In this document: piece after piece, positions 1 to 12,262 of the stretch
Numbering within the stretch: the stretch's first letter is position 1
How the letters are laid out: the number at the start of each line of letters is the position of its first letter
Notes under the pieces: model-generated
What the model was told of the DNA's origin: nothing
The model's input: the letters and a program-made list of their open reading frames with translations, nothing else
Databases searched by the model: none
Program-made: the position numbers and the translations under genes
Origin: Agrostemma githago
Taxonomy: Eukaryota > Streptophyta > Magnoliopsida > Caryophyllales > Caryophyllaceae
DNA length: 64,000 nucleotides
Assembly: GCA_958450325.1 (NCBI GenBank)
Contig: OY288256.1
Location: 49,308,953 to 49,372,952 of the forward strand
Direction of reading: 5' to 3'

Positions 1-660
1 AACTTTCAGCAACAATGAAAGTCATTAAACCCCATATAAAGACAAAACAAAACATACGTACGTAATTGACAGTAAACCTCAATGTAAACTTGAATCGTCG
101 GGAAAAATATACTATATATATATATTGATCATAGTCGAGCAAAATACGAATCGAATAACCATTCTGGTGTATTTATTTGATTTATTTAAACTAATGAAGT
201 ACTAAAGAATTTATAGGTACTTAACTTACCGCTAGTGAGGACCTCGTCTTTTTCAACAAAATTCACATCATTGAGCCTACTTGGCATTGTAGAGTGACGT
301 CTCAGCTTCGATAATTGAGGAGCATCCACTGTATAAGGCCCTTCTTGAGTTAAAATTTTCAGCAACACATGGCAGCCATAAGACCGCATATAAACAGAAA
401 ATATAACATAATTACATAATTGAGGGAAAACCTCAATGTATAGCTGAAATCGTCGGGAAAAATATACTTATACTGTACAAAAATTAGCAGAACATAGATA
501 CACAAAACTTCCAGCATCAGATCAATAACAATCAACCAATTAAATTAGAAGTATTAAATAAATAGCAAGTAGCCAATTAGAATAACTTACCTGGTAAATT
601 TTGAACCTCATATTTGTGAACAGAATTTACACCATCAAGCCTACTAGGCATAGTACTTTC
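1..660 (-). repeat. Tandemly duplicated exon-intron unit
   Basis: Bases 1-293 and about 353-660 are diverged direct copies. Both carry, in the same order on the minus strand, an exon with the peptide motif TMPSRL followed by a GTAAG donor, then an intron, then a polypyrimidine stretch and acceptor before a second exon translating to a YIEV-containing peptide. The first copy has lost its frame after that motif (TGA). This looks like intragenic tandem duplication inside the second CACTA gene. Confidence 0.6.
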
Positions 661-1171
661 GAAAGTTCTTTTTCGATGATTGGGATGGAGGCTAGTGGAT
701 GTGGTGTTTCTTTGGGATGTCTTATCTAGGGGAGATTCATGTCGATTTACCATTGAAGATTTTATTTTTGGTGCTTCAGTTAAAGGGCTCTTCCAAATAA
801 GAGAAGATTTGCTGGTGTGCGGTACTTGGGCGCTAGCATCAATATTAGGAAGCAAATTTTCTTTAAATGCATCATGTGGTCGTGGTCTGTTCTCTTTGCA
901 AGATATATCAGCTTTAAGTGAACGAGAGACATTGTTTTTCTGATGTGCGAATCTAAGAGAAGGCGCTTGTTTTGGTTGAGGTTCTCCAACTTCCTTTGGT
1001 TTAACAGTAGCAACCACTTGAATGATTGTCAGCGACATGTTGTTGAGTTTTACCAAGGGGAGGAGTAAATGGTCCCCATCTCTCACCGATAACATGGTCT
1101 CTTGTATTCACTGGTGGTGAAGCAGCATTTGTACTCATAGCAGCAAGTGTTCTTTTGCTTCGATAACTCAT
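1..1171 (-). pseudogene. Second gene of CACTA element 1 (unknown protein), 3' end off window
   Basis: A minus-strand gene lying downstream of the transposase gene, where CACTA elements usually carry a second ORF (TNPA-like DNA-binding protein in En/Spm). A plausible acceptor (TTATTTCAG) is followed a few bases on by an ATG at 1169-1171. The first exon reads open for about 55 codons, then needs a one-base shift near 1010-1025 to continue in the frame that runs to a GT donor near 590. The predicted product is basic and Ser/Thr-rich with no domain I recognise. A later exon, ending at a GTAAG donor near 230, repeats part of this one (shared motif TMPSRL at both). Function is inferred from position only; the frameshift suggests decay. 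Confidence 0.5.
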
Positions 1172-1414
1172 TGTCAATCAAGGTATCCTGAAATAATAAC
1201 AAATTTAGTCAGCTTCATTAATCTAAAAGCAAAACATTTGCAAAAGAAATGAGACTATCTATAAAACAATCTCATACACTAAACAAAATTGTAAATGTTG
1301 TTACATAAATGTGAGGACCAAAAACTATTATCAATACAAAAATAGAGAATTAAGTACCGATACACTCATGCAAACATTTATTAATAATATAAAGCAATTA
1401 CACAAGGTAACTAA

Positions 1415-4400
1415 TCAAGCTAAATTCTCTCCTGTGTCAATCAAGTCTCTAGGCTTAGTTGTAATAACATGTAACCATCCTTTTTGTATCTCATCTTCAA
1501 CATAGAAAACCTGTTTTGCTTGAGATGAGAAGACAAAAGGGTCATCCGACAAATTCCTACCGGTGTGCATCAACTTTGAAAAGTTAACACAAACACTCTT
1601 GTGTGCATTTGACCTTATCCCTCTATATATGTCCACCCAATTACAATGAAATACTACAACTTTGTAAGCTCCAAAATAATCCAACTCATAAATTCCTTTA
1701 AGCTTTCCGTAATAATTTTGCCCATCTGCTTCGACCATAATTCCAGAATTCTTTGTTTTTCTATTTTGCTCATGATCAACCGTCTGAAACTTATACCCAT
1801 TGATCATATACCCCAACATTCTTGTACAATAACTACTTAAGCCACCAGCCAATGTTTTGCGTAGTTTTCCTTCTTTGGTGCTTCCGTCTAAGTTTTGTAC
1901 CTATAAGAATAGTTCTCATCTTAGAAAATAACCAAGTACAAATTATATTATATATACTTTATTTTCCAAAATTAAAACAAGGGTAGGAGACCTGAAGTTG
2001 AAGCCATTCACCAAATTCATTAATGATCCACTCATTTTCGATACTTTGAGTAACGACTTGGTGATAATCTTGCTTTTTCTGATGAAGGAATCCACTAAAA
2101 ATAACAAAAATATTAATATAGTGAAGATTTATATCACGTACGATCAAATTAAAATATAGACACTTATATAAGTACTTACTTAAGAACCTCTTTCATCTCA
2201 TCAGAATGAAGCAAAACATAACGGTGTGCTTGTTTTAAACTTCTATCATCTAGGCGCATAATTTCCTTCATCCCAATGACACGACCACCCGAATTATAAA
2301 GGAAATGGCTCATGTCTGATATACCATCATCATTTCTCTTGGATCTATCAAAAATGGTCTCCACGCCTTGGAGATACCTAGAACAAAATGTTATAGTCTC
2401 TTCTAAAATGTAGCCTTCAGCAATGGATCCCTCTGGTTGAGCTTTGTTTCTTACATAGGATTTTAAGTGAGCCAGATACCTTAAATATAAAAAGCTATTA
2501 GTAATAAGAAAAAAGATTAATCAGAACACAAAAACATTAAAGGTTTAAATATTAATCTTTCGATCGGGTACAATCATCTATATTGAACAGGTCCACCAAG
2601 TTTAGCCTCCTCCACCAAGTGAATTATTAAATGAACCATGATTGTGAAAAATGTTGGAAGAAACTCCATTTCCATCTGACATAGTGTGAGTGTAATTTTC
2701 ACCTCAAGAGTATCCAACTCATTGTTATCTAGAGTTGAAGAACACAAATATTTGAAACAAGAAGATAAATCTCCAAGCAAATCAGTAACAACGATGGCCT
2801 TAGACGCTCTCAATGCTACGACAAGGATATCTTGCATCAACACGTGGTTGTCATGACTCTTGAGATTGTTCAGTTTTCGTTGTTTGATATTAACACATCT
2901 AGATATGTTAGAGCCATAACCATCAGGAACTCTAATCTTTTGTAAGACTTTCAAAAATCTGTCTTTCTCTTGAGTAGACATTGAGTATGATGCGGGAGGC
3001 ATGTATGGATCACGATCGGGTTGTTGTTGGAGCCAAAGATGTTTCCTAATGCCCAATTTTTCAAGAGCGAGTCTTGCATTCTGATCATCTCTACATTTAT
3101 CCATATTCAAAATGGTTCCCAAAATATTGTCACACACATTTTTCTCAATGTGCATTACATCCAAGTTATGTCTTAGTGGATTATGCTCCCAATACGGCAA
3201 CTGAAAGAATACACTCTTCTTATTCCACAAATTAGTAGAATCATTATCCACATTATGGTCATCACTAATAATATTCGTTGACACACCAACTTCCCTTGCT
3301 CTGCCTTTTCTTTTTCGAGGTTTAGTTGATTTCCCATAAATATAGCCGATACTTTCTTGTTGCCTCAAAATATCATTTCCACTTACAGACTTAGGAGCAT
3401 TACCATACTCAGTACTTCCATCAAACAAATCAGCTTCAGAACGATAAGAATGATCATGAGGCAACCATTTTCGATGGCCAACATAACAAATTTTGCCTCC
3501 AAATCGACCAGAATTTGTTGAATGAGTGCATCGTTGACAAGCATCATAACCTACCGTACTCCATCCAGATAACATAACATACGCAGGAAAATCATTGATA
3601 GTACTATGTAAAGTAGCTCTTAATGAAAAATAATTTCCCTCATAAGCATCATATGTATTAACACCTTTCCACAACAATTGTAATTCATAAAGCAAAGGCT
3701 GCAAGTACACATCAATGTCAATACCAGGACTAGATTTCCCTGGAATAATACATGACAATATAAATGATGATGGTTTCATGGACAACCAAGGTGGTAAATT
3801 GTATGGTATCAGTATGACAGGCCATGTACTATATGTGGTGTTCATTAGACGATATGGGTTAAAACTGTCTGTTGCCAAAGCTAACCTAACATTTCGAGGA
3901 TCGGAGGCAAACTCAGGATAACGAGAATCAAATTGTTTCCAAGCAAGCCCATCTGATGGGTGTCTAAGTTTTCCATCATTCACACGACTCTCATGATGCC
4001 ACCTCATGTCTTCTGCGGTTTTAGTACACATGTATAACCTCTTTAATCTAGGAATAAGTGGAAAATATCTCATTACCTTGGCCGCTTCACCTTTCTTATT
4101 ACTACTCTTACCTTTATCGATGTTATTACATGCGCGTTTTCTCCATGTTGATGTATGGCATACATGACACTCATCCTTCTTCGAAAACTCTCCCCAGTAA
4201 AGTATGCAATTGTTCGGACAAGCATGAATTTTTTCATATCCAAGGCCGAAATCATTGATTATCTTCATACCTTCGTAGTAAGATGATGGGAATCCACTCA
4301 TTTGTGGAAATGCTTGAAGTAGAAGATCAATTAACTTGTTGAATGACTCAGCAGACCATTGATACATGCATTTGATATGAAATAAGTGTAAAAGAAATGA

Positions 4401-4975
4401 AAGTTTCGAAAAATCTTGGCACCCTTCATACAATTCCTCTTTTGCATCCTCGAACAATCTTTTGTACTTTCCATCTTCCTCAAAGTTTTGTGGATTAGGG
4501 GTTTGCATATAGTCATCGTCGAACTCATGATCAGACTCATCATTAGAAGAAAATTCCATATCCACATTGTCAACTTCATTTCTTTTATCATCATTTGTGC
4601 CAACAGGAAGTTTGTTCCTAAGATCTCCAACCAAATGGTTATTATTACCAAAAAAGGTTTCACTTAGTAACCCTTGCATATCATCCCGACCTACAAAGGG
4701 TCCTTTACTAGTGTTCCCCACATCATATTCGTGCAAATGATCAATAATGTCCTCATCCCCATGCCAAATCCACTTTGTATATAATTGATAGAACCCTTTA
4801 ACAAGATATGTTCCTCTACTTCATCAAGTGTCAACCAATATCGAAGTTTACAAATTTTACACGGACATTTTGTTTTTCCTTCCACAAGACTTTTCTTAGC
4901 TAACTCGATAAACTTTGTGCACCCATCTAAGTATCTAGAATGATTGTTTGGCAAATTTATCCAACTAGTATCCAT
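1415..4975 (-). pseudogene. TNP2-type CACTA transposase, broken
   Basis: Transposase of the Transposase_21/TNP2 family, which would bind CACTA termini and cut and join DNA in the nucleus. Reading from 4975 the order is: an N-terminal transposase-associated region (motif CPCKICK, then HILLKG); the long Transposase_21 core in 2574-4736 (cues: RLKRLYMC, MRWHHE, HPSDGLAWK, DVMHIEKNVCDNILGT); a DUF4218-like part with exon at about 2180-2479 (SIAEGYILEE, LKQAHRYVLLHS); a short exon near 1983-2100; and a DUF4216-like last exon ending at 1415 (DYFGAYKVVVFHCNWVD). Breaks: a one-base frameshift near 4798, seen as overlapping frames, and TGA where the family has Trp in the GGPVQYRW motif (at about 2570). 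Introns have GT/AG borders. Clearly a transposase gene, probably non-functional. Confidence 0.88.
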
Positions 4976-7900
4976 GACGACTACAGATTAACAAGATGAA
5001 AACGCCATAAATATAACCATAATTTCATATGTAAAAGAAATATTAACTAAATAAATAGGCAATAACTAATTAAAATGCATATTAAAAGAACTTATTTATA
5101 AGATACTCCCTCCATTTATTAATGTTCTACCCATTTTCCTTTTTGGGACTTTTTTTACTGTTCTTCCCATTTCTAATCTTTCCATTTTAGTCTCTCACAT
5201 CTCCATTTTTTTAATAATTTCTACTCTGACCCACTTGTATCAACTTCTCTCCCATTTCCATTCTTTATTCATTTTCTTTAAGAACCGTGTATAAAGCAAA
5301 TGGGTAGAACAATAAAAAATGGAGGGAGTACTATTTATAAGACACTATGAAAAATTTTCACAACTTTTTCTTTTTTGTTGTAAGAGAAAGGTTCCACTAG
5401 ACGACTTTTAATTCCGATAAAGAGTAATTAGTGTGTCCGCACCTCCTTACACTTTTTCATCATCACAGGTCAAAACAAAGAGCTTATTTATGAAACTATG
5501 AAATTGATCTCATCTTCATCCTTAAGAGCTAACAATTTTCAGGATAAACTAAAATGGTGTAGACAAGACTACACGTAAACAAGTTGTAGTAGGTACATCA
5601 GAAAAAGAACCAGAGAAATAATTAGGAGATTACTGCAATACGAGTTTTTTTGGTAAATGGCTAAAATTCGGGTTAAGATTCACCATCTATAAATGACCTT
5701 CTAGTGAGCTTGACCGAAATTTAAAAGTATAACCGAAACTACTAACAGCACCCAACTTCAAATTTAAAATTGTTTCTGATGGTTTATAAGGAGTGCAAGT
5801 AAATTCAGTCCTCAAATTGAAGGAGTGAAAGAGAATTAATGAGTGGAGGTGAATTAACAAGGTAAGAAGTATGTTTTGTTGATAAGAAGTAAGTACTAGT
5901 ACAGTAGTTCATGCTAAGTAGTACTAATACAAAACACTGAATTTTTTGGTAGATTATGATGACTAATTACACATTGCTCAGTTGTAATTAGGTTATTTTA
6001 TCATAATATTTTATTGAAAATTTATGTTAATTTCATCAATCAACTACGATTTGATTTATTCTGGAGGCTCCTAGTAATCCATTACATTCTATATTTGTTG
6101 TGTATAAATGATTGAGATTTATTGTTTCCTGATTTTTGCAGTTTCTTGTTGCATTATCATTGATTTCAAATTTTTAGACTTACAATGTCTACTTAACATT
6201 TATCTTCCTTAATCTTTTTTTTAATGAGTAATATGACAACTGAGCTCGATAAATAAAGAGCTAGAATAGAATGTATGATTAATAACAATGCAAACTATTG
6301 AAGCAAAAAGTTAACTAAAGAAGACACAAGGAGTTAAGTTTTCTTACATCCTTTCACAATTGACACTAGCAAATAGCAACAGGTACTTGGGATGATAACA
6401 TTAATAAGTTCATTAAAGTAGGTGAGGAAAAGAAAGTTCATCACAAGATGCATATAGTCATAATTCTGAAGTGTTCACCTTTTCATTAGCATATCTAGTT
6501 CATTGATTGGTTTCGTATTGCATATTAATGAACTTACATCACATTTAGAATTTAATAATGTGAAGTCCCCAAAATAATCTAATGTTTTAGTTTTCTCACA
6601 TGATTTACGCATTTACACATCATAGTGCTAATTCAGTGGTGAGTGCTGATGGTGTTAGATAATTTATAATGGACTTTATTCTATAATTCTTTGAAGCTTC
6701 AAACTTAGTTTCCTGGTAATTCCAATTCCCCCCTAGTTTTAACAATTTACCCCACATTTTACTGCATGGTTTCTTTCTTCTTTGCTTCAATTTTATTAAT
6801 TTTTACTAGCAATTTGTTAGTATTTGAGGCAAAGAAATCATTTGTTTGCTTCATATGGTTTATCAAGTAAGGAGGCATTCCGAAACTTGTTTACAAATTT
6901 CACCAACTTCCTACAGTATGTAGGATAACAACCGATCCACTCCCCTCCTACAACACTTCTCAAGTGACCGTCTCATATGAGAATTTAAAACCTACATTAA
7001 CTTCTGTCATAACCCTCGCAAATGATATATAGTTGCTCTGAATGCTTGGTTATAAATGGACGAATGGACAATGGACGAAATAGAAATAGAATTAAAAAAA
7101 ATCGGAAAATCGGAAAGCGGAAAAAATAAAAATATAGAATTTAATGCGTGGTTATAATTAGAAAAAAGGACCATGGACGAAATAGAAAAATTAACAAAAT
7201 AAAACGAAAATCGGGAATGAATCGGAAAGCATGTAACATATAACGAAAATCCGAAAGGGAAAAAAACAGATGAAAACGATATAACCAAATACAAAACTGG
7301 TCATTAGAACGAAAATAAACCAAATAAAACTTTAAGATATATATAGCGACCAAGTGAAAAATAATGGTATCAAATTCAGTTACTATGAAAATTGCATATT
7401 ATCAAAAATTATTAGAAGCCAAAATCATAGAACGAAACAACGATTGGATACTTAAAATTATCAGCAAATAATTAAAACTGTCAATAATCGAAACAGCAAA
7501 CAATAATTATCAAAAATTGGCATCAACTTATTGACGAAATTATAATTATCAGAAATTACAATCAGAAATAGACAATTGGATACTTAAAATTGAAAAAAAT
7601 TATGCAATAGATCGAATGAACACCTGATTGACGAGCGAATTGTAATCAACTGGAAGTAGAATTGCAAATTAAAATCCGTTGTAGAATTAGGGCTGACGAG
7701 CGAGTTGTAATCAACACCTAGCCAGCTGATTGATGTCGTCTTCTTCGGATGTCGTCGTCTCAATTTCTGGGGTTTAATTTATTTTGATTGGGGATTTAGG
7801 AGAGATAACGAGAGTGATTTGGTTTGATTAGGTTTTAGTGGGTTATTTAGGTTTTAATTTTTGTGCGGGAGTACGTCTTAATTTTTGTTTTTGAATTTTC

Positions 7901-7988
7901 CTAAAAAAATTCCAAATTTTTAACTTACCCAATTTTTTGCGCTTAAAATTTTTCTTGATTCCATTTAACAGTATTTCTATTAGTTAGT
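4976..7988. other. Non-coding 5' region of CACTA element 1
   Basis: AT-rich sequence upstream of the minus-strand transposase gene, without a convincing coding region. It holds a MITE (5104-5330) and a degenerate direct repeat of about 100 bp (near 7040-7130 and 7145-7240, both with the string ATGGACGAAATAGAAA). Short ORFs here are low-complexity. Confidence 0.6.
5104..5330. mobile_element. Stowaway-like MITE
   Basis: A 227-bp unit bounded by TA dinucleotides. Terminal inverted repeats of about 30 bp start CTCCCTCCATTT on the left and match the reverse complement of the right end with few mismatches. The CTCCCTCC terminus and TA target duplication are those of Tc1/mariner-derived Stowaway MITEs. 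No coding capacity. Confidence 0.88.
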
Positions 7989-8451
7989 AGGGGTGAGAAA
8001 AAAAACCCAAACCGGTTTTAGAAATTGAAATCAAACCGAAACCCGATTTAAAAAACCCGAAAATCCGAGTTTTAGAATTTGAAAGCCGGTTCGTGTCCCG
8101 AACCGGTTTTTTCTCAGTGAAAACGGTTCGATTTCGGTTTATAAATTTTCAAAACCGGGTACCCGGTTTTAAACCGGTTTATACTTTTAAAGGGAAAAAA
8201 ATCTCACTTTTTTTATTTTTAATGGAATATTAGTGAAATCGGGTCACAAACTGGTTCAGAAAACCGGTTTATTAATTTATAACAAAGATAGTCATTTTAT
8301 TTAAAAATCGGGTCATAAAAACCGGTTCGGGTTAAAACCAGTTCGGTTTCGGTTTACAAAATGAAAAAAAAACCCGTTACCCGGTTTAAACCAGGTCGGT
8401 TTCGGAAAAATGAGTTTTTTAAAAATCGGGTACCCGGTTTTGCTCACCCCT
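7989..8451. mobile_element. Small inverted-repeat element rich in ACCGGTTT
   Basis: A 463-bp non-coding unit starting AGGGGTGAG and ending CTCACCCCT. It is flanked by 12-bp direct repeats CTATTAGTTAGT (7977-7988) and CTATTGGTTAGT (8452-8463), one mismatch. Its interior is made of reiterated, self-complementary strings around AACCGGTTT and GGGTACCCGG. The termini resemble those of short plant hAT-like elements, but a hAT would give an 8-bp duplication, so the class is left open. Confidence 0.65.
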
Positions 8452-8520
8452 CTATTGGTTAGTTATAGCAAATTTAACATGTGACATTAAAAGGTGTCAC
8501 ATTAAAAAAGAGGGAAGATT

Positions 8521-8587
8521 TTGAGGATGACGCTCTTGCGAAGCGTCAATGACAAAGCATCATAAAAACACGGGATTTGTAGTAGTG
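8521..8587 (-). repeat. CACTA element 1 terminus with subterminal hairpin
   Basis: The outermost bases read CACTACTACAAAT from 8587 inward on the minus strand. The inverted repeat TGACGCT / AGCGTCA (8528-8534, 8542-8548) forms a hairpin about 40 bp inside the end. Confidence 0.75.
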
Positions 8588-9473
8588 TCTCCTCTCATCT
8601 CGCCTGCCTTTATTATTCTTCCCCTTTTTTATTTTCGTAGTTTAGTATAGTTTAGTTATTGCTCTGTAATTAAAAGTCTTGGGGACAATTCCTTGTTATA
8701 ACATTAAAATATGCATATTCATGTTACTCTCAAATGTATACACAAATGGCCATCATCCCTTACCATAGACACTTCAACTACTGTTTATTCTCAACTTAAC
8801 AAATAATAACAATGTAGGGACTAACATTTCATATTGATCAATCTAACATCTACGAAGTGGCGGTGTTAATAGGAAACTTTGGATGGAATGTTGTGAACGG
8901 GGTTAAGTGGGGTTGTTGAGTAATGTGAGAACTTAGATTTACCTTACCTGGATTAATGCATTAATTAAGTTAATTAATAAACTACTACAATAATTGTAGC
9001 TTGGTTGGGATGAATGAGTTTTTTTTCTCTTTAGCCTAATATAGTTGTAGCTTAGTATAGTTTAGTGTTCTAGAATAATAGTGAAATATTCTAAGTTTAG
9101 TTCTACTTGGACCACTCCATTCAAAGTTTTTAGGCATGAACCTCTTATTTGTCAAATGTTTTAGGCCAACTAGATACAATATGGTGTAATATGACTCGAT
9201 CAAATTCAATAAAGAATACTAAGAATTTGAGTTTATATATTAAACTAAGGTTAGATGTGAAAACTTAATTAAATAATGAAGGGGTATGAATGAGATGGGA
9301 TCATGGGAGTTGAAATTGTCTAATTAGAGTAAACGTATCAACCCCTACTCTAATTATATTCGATTATTGTTTTTGAACTAACGAGAGTAAACTCATGGTT
9401 ATTTCTGTGTTATTTACTCCATTTTTATATGTTATTTAAATAAGTTTTCGTTCCTCTTATAGAAAATCTAATA
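8588..9473. other. AT-rich sequence between the two CACTA genes
   Basis: No coding region, inverted terminus or repeat structure recognised. It lies between the end of CACTA 1 and the first ATG of the CACTA 2 gene and may be the 5' untranslated and promoter part of the latter; I could not find a CACTA left terminus in it. Confidence 0.4.
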
Positions 9474-11945
9474 ATGACGAATACCGAAAGAAAATGGATG
9501 TACGAAAGGGTAGATGATAGAAACAAAGTTAAGTATGAGTTTAAACTTGGGGTGGATGATTTTATTCTATATGCTAAGGAACAAGAAGAATACAAGACAC
9601 ATCAGATTCTTAGATGTCCATGTGTGAAGTGTGAAAATTTGAAGTACTTGAATGAGTTTACGGTGAAAGAGCATCTCATTAGCAAAGGGTTTACGCCTGG
9701 TTATACTAATTGGGTGTGCCATGGAGAACCCTTTTCTTTTATTAGTAATCCTACTACTTCAACAAACACTAATGCTTTCATCGACCAACCTTATCGGGAG
9801 ATGATAGTAGATGCATTTGGAGACATAATGTTCGGCCGTGTTGAGGATTCTCCTTTGGGTGAAGAAGAAAGCCCCCACCCTGATCCGAAAGAATTTTTTG
9901 AAATGTTAGAGGCCGCCGAGAAACCTTTGTATCGTGGATGTGAGTCGTCATTGCTAGAAGTAGCTTCTAGGATGATTAACATTAAATGTGAGGACAACCT
10001 ACCGGAAAGAAGTTTAGATAAGATAGCTGCTTTGATTGAGGATATCATTCCACGAGATAATCTGATGACTCGCACATTTTATGACACTAAAAAGTTGCTT
10101 AGGGGCCTTCAAATGCCCCATCATAGGATCCATTCATGTCAGGACGGATGCATGCTATTTTGGAAAGAAGACTCCATGCTTGATAAATGTAAAAAGTGTG
10201 GAAAAGATAGGTACAAGAAGAAAACTTTTAGTGGGGCAGACATACCTTTCAAAGTCTTAACCTATCTCCTTGTAGCACCAAGGTTGCAACGTTTATATGT
10301 AACCAAGAACATTGCAAAAGAAATGAGATGGCATATTGAAAATCCACGTGTACCAGGGACCATGGGTCATCCAAGTGACAGTGAGGCTTGGAAGCATCTA
10401 GATTATATGTTTCCGGAGGTCGACGAGCACGAGGAGGAGCAGGAGGAGCAGCAGCAACAACAACAACAACAACAACAACAAGATGATAATCTGCCCATAA
10501 TTCAGATAGAACCCAAAGGGAGATGGTATTGCTTATTCTATCCTTATCGAAGTAGATGTAGTATATAATATATTTTTATAAAAAAATATATTTTGTTGCA
10601 TTTGTGTTGCTTAAGGTTTGATGACTCCACTGTGGTAAGAAGAGTAACAAAGTCATTCAAGGGTTTCTACCATGAACCTCATATGAACTACCGGGAGACC
10701 CCGAAGACGGTCAAAGATAAATGGTTCAGCAATTTTAGGGTATACATTTACTTTATTTTATATGAGTATATTGCTAACTATATATATATATTGTTATATG
10801 CACTTATAATTGTTATTTGAATTTTTTCTTAATATGTAATTATTAAATTATGATCGGTCACAATGTCAGGGCTACTGCTCATGGAAGCCCGAGGACGAAG
10901 AGCAAGTTAGAGAGAAATACGACGTCGAAGCATGAAAACGGTTAAAGGACACCGTCAACGACATCTGTGCACTACAGAATGGCAAGAACAAGGCTTGCCT
11001 GGGGTGAATGGTGCCGCAAGTATACAAGGACTTATTGGAGAGACGGAAGACAAAGGCATTTCTGAAGAAATCGAAGATAGCGGCAGCGAATAAAGCTTGT
11101 GCTCAGCCTGGCCCTACACACCGCGGGGGGTCGATCAAGGCAACTAAACATGCCTCCAGGCTAGTAATGACAAAATATATTAAAATGTTCCATAATCTTT
11201 TTATTAATATTTTTTTGAAGATGATAGTAATAATTTATCCAAGTTTATGCATAGTAAGTTTTAATTTGTCTTTTTTAGATGGAGCAACTGGGTGGTAGGA
11301 GGCCCAGTGCGGCCGAGCTCGCACAAGCCATACATAGCAAGGACGTCGACGGTAAAAAGGTTTTTACTAGTCAGAAGGCAAAGGCAACATTTGTAAGTAT
11401 TAATTTAGTTAATTATAGAGATTATCTTAAAATTCCTTATTAAATTAGTTATAATTTGTTCCTAAACATTACCTTTCTCTGTTTGCTAATAGGACTGATT
11501 TGAAGAGCTCAAGAAGAAGAACGAGGAGGAGGGGAAAGAAAAACCGGACGACGAAGTTTGGTTTGAAGCGGCTGAGGGTTTCAAGAAGGGCCACGTATAC
11601 GGAGTGGGAACCGCCGGCCCATTGTACTTCTCCCCCCCTCCACAGAGTAAGGGTAATGCTTCCTGCTCTTATCATCCCGGTATTCTTGTACAACAAGAAA
11701 AACGGGCAGAAGAATTTCAAAACAAAATTTTGGAAGCCTTAGAGAAAGAGAAAGATGAGAACCGACGATTTAGAGAAGAGACCCGGGAGCTCATGAAACA
11801 ACAACAGAAGCTCATGTCAGCGCTTAACACGGTATTACAAACTCAAAACTGTAATCCGTTTAACTTTACTAACTTCCGTAATCCGAATGATGATAATTCG
11901 GGAGGTGGTGGAGTTGGGGGAGCCGGGGTCGGTTTTCAAGTGTAG
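9474..11945 (+). pseudogene. Fused CACTA protein: TNP2 N-terminus plus Transposase_24-like C-terminus
   Basis: The first exon (9474 to about 10530) has the transposase-associated region (CPCVKCENLK, EHLISKGFTPGY, WVCHGE) and the start of a TNP2-like region (RLQRLYVTK, EMRWH, GHPSDSEAWKHLD). It stops before the catalytic Transposase_21 core and runs into an acidic and polyglutamine stretch. Later exons (about 10610-10740, 10870-11165, 11280-11393, 11493-11945) resemble the Ptta/En/Spm Transposase_24 family: KAFLKKSKIAAANKA, HRGGSIK, GRRPSAAELA, a charged coiled coil (EKDENRRFREETREL) and a Gly-rich tail. In-frame TGA codons near 10935, 11007 and 11495 fit TGG-to-TGA or CGA-to-TGA transitions. 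Likely a non-autonomous or dead derivative; the fused product could once have been a DNA-binding protein without cleavage activity. Confidence 0.7.
10441..10481 (+). repeat. Polyglutamine-coding (CAG/CAA)n tract
   Basis: An in-frame run of CAG then CAA codons coding about a dozen glutamines, preceded by GAG-rich codons for glutamate. It sits at the junction between the TNP2-like and Transposase_24-like parts of the CACTA 2 protein. Confidence 0.85.
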
Positions 11946-12262
11946 CTTGAACCTCTAATTGATTACTCTTTCAAGTTGTATAAACTTTGATTACTCTTTC
12001 AAGTTGTTTAGACTCTTTAGACTTTAATTAGTACTCTCTTAAGTAGTTAAACATTTTAGAAAGTTATGTCCATGATATCGAATGGTTTTATGTGAATGAA
12101 TTGTGGAGATGTTGGATTCTGAATGAATTGGATGAAGTTAATGAATGAAGGTTGAAGTGAATGATGTTGTAGTTTGAATGAGTTGGAAGAGTTGAATGGT
12201 ATGATGGATATAATGCAGATTTGTATGTCGCAAATTGGAGGACAACAAAACCACTAGACCCC

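Larger units (their letters stand above)
1..8587 (-). mobile_element. CACTA (En/Spm) transposon 1, right part
   Basis: A class II CACTA element transcribed on the minus strand; its far end lies before base 1. The right terminus at 8587 reads, on the minus strand, CACTACTACAAATCCCGTG, the canonical CACTA inverted-repeat start. Just inside it is a perfect 7-bp stem hairpin (8528-8534 with 8542-8548), typical of subterminal transposase-binding regions. It contains a TNP2-type transposase gene (1415-4975) and a second gene (up to 1171). The three bases after the terminus (TCT) would be one copy of a 3-bp target duplication, but the other end cannot be seen. A Stowaway-like MITE and a small inverted-repeat element are nested in its 5' region. 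Family assignment is firm; full extent is not. Confidence 0.85.

Noticed and set aside
11469..11742. Overlapping open frames on both strands
   Set aside because: They are shadows of the last exons of the CACTA 2 gene, whose frame gives the family's motifs.
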